Shown here one piece after another: positions 37,593 to 38,120 of a stretch of DNA of 38,120 nt. The DNA comes from Paulinella micropora. Lineage: Eukaryota > Cercozoa > Imbricatea > Euglyphida. The notes below the pieces were generated by a model that saw only the letters and a list, made by a program, of their open reading frames with translations, was not told the DNA's origin and searched no databases. A program made the position numbers and the translations under genes. Where the stretch lies: assembly GCA_009731375.1 (NCBI GenBank), contig BJOX01000255.1, positions 277,763 through 315,882 on the forward strand, given 5' to 3'. How positions within the stretch are numbered: the stretch's first letter is position 1; the number at the start of each line of letters is the position of its first letter.

Positions 37593-37700
37593 TCAGTTAG
37601 ACTCTCAGCGGCGGGAATTGTTAAATATTGTTAAATTCTTCTTCGTAGGAAGTCGCAAGCCGGTCACTGAGGAGGGGGACGCTCCGAGTGCCGGTCAAGT

Positions 37701-37708
37701 TGACGTCA
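37701..37708. promoter_or_regulatory. CRE-like palindrome TGACGTCA, second copy
   Basis: Same eight bases as at 37585-37592. Two exact copies within about 125 bases exceed chance expectation, but the gene context is missing. Confidence 0.25.
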
Positions 37709-37857
37709 AGAAAAAATTACGAGTGTTGAAGTTTCTGAGGGCCATTGGGTTATGGGCCTTGGAGCGGACGGTTTCAAGCTGAGTCAAGCGTACCCGGCCT
37801 ATGCTATGGGCCGGGGCATAGCTTCGAATGGGACAACCCTGTTAGCGGAGCCGATGT

Positions 37858-37860
<3 letters not shown>

Positions 37861-37932
<72 letters not shown>
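37861..37932. repeat. (AT)36 microsatellite
   Basis: Seventy-two bases of uninterrupted AT dinucleotide. Poly-Tyr/Ile frames across it are artefacts. Confidence 0.97.
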
Positions 37933-37935
<3 letters not shown>

Positions 37936-37981
37936 GATGTTTTATCATTAAAGTCATTCTTCGGTACATCGTACGTCGTTA

Positions 37982-38041
<60 letters not shown>
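37982..38041. repeat. (AAT)20 microsatellite
   Basis: Twenty uninterrupted AAT units join the right inverted-repeat arm. On the - strand this is the ATT tail that also follows the left arm. Confidence 0.97.
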
Positions 38042-38042
<1 letters not shown>

Positions 38043-38043
38043 G

Positions 38044-38120
38044 TAATAGTGCTTCTCTGTCAATGGCTGATGCATTTCTGCACATGCGCCTCCATCGTCT
38101 CACCCGTGAGGGGAGTACGA
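38044..38120 (-). repeat. Right arm of 77-bp inverted repeat
   Basis: It is the exact reverse complement of 24-100 and reaches the last base of the window, so its outer limit is unknown. The (AAT)n tract is on its inner side, as for the left arm. Confidence 0.85.

Larger units (their letters stand above)
37500..37860. other. Unique sequence right of E3
   Basis: This stretch is less AT-rich than the other spacers, with short open frames but no ATG-initiated protein that I recognise. A hairpin GCTATG/CATAGC lies at about 37803-37822. It could be the edge of a host gene or promoter. Confidence 0.45.

Noticed and set aside
37842-38075. Poly-Tyr/Ile frame at the right edge
   Set aside because: It is a translation of (AT)n and (AAT)n.

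Overview
The window looks like repeat-rich nuclear DNA of a eukaryote. Most of it is four nearly complete LTR retrotransposons lying side by side: E1, E2 and E3 on the + strand and EC on the - strand. They sit between one GC-rich host coding fragment at the left edge and simple repeats at both edges. There are no bacterial operons, rRNA or tRNA genes or CRISPR arrays. I cannot name the species. A macroalga (for example a red alga) would fit the Ty1/copia load and the GC-rich host exon next to AT-rich spacers, but that is a weak inference. Two runs of 10 N show it comes from a scaffolded assembly.

Layout. 1-226: one arm of a 77-bp inverted repeat that recurs at 38044-38120, followed by microsatellites. 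233-567: C-terminal part of an unknown host protein. 1611-12226 (E1): Ty3/gypsy-type element with 237-bp LTRs differing by one base, 4-bp target duplication AAAT, Gag, and a Pol in the same frame after one UGA. 12268-19846 (E2): Ty1/copia-type element with 311-bp LTRs, target duplication CTTTT, an intact Gag-protease ORF and an intact integrase-RT-RNase H ORF in the -1 frame. 20306-28723 (EC, - strand): decayed Ty1/copia-type element, target duplication ATTCC. 28933-37494 (E3): decayed Ty1/copia-type element related to E2, 318-bp LTRs, target duplication AGTGG. 37500-38120: short unique sequence, (AT)36, (AAT)20 and the second inverted-repeat arm.

How the parts work together. Each element has LTRs, a primer binding site, Gag, protease, integrase, reverse transcriptase and RNase H, plus a polypurine tract; no envelope gene was seen. 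LTR divergence (E1 and E2 under 1%, E3 and EC about 3%) agrees with coding integrity: E1 and E2 are open, E3 and EC carry stops and frameshifts.

Main observations. In E2 and E3 the primer binding site is complementary to the anticodon arm expected of initiator tRNA-Met, and the AUG of that site is also the start codon of ORF1. All three copia-type elements close ORF1 after the protease rather than using a single gag-pol ORF. E1 appears to need UGA readthrough. Further points are a CCCH-like finger in E1 Gag, an extra Cys/His motif and a conserved pre-protease domain in the copia Gags, non-TG/CA LTR ends, and three tandem stem-loops in the EC leader.
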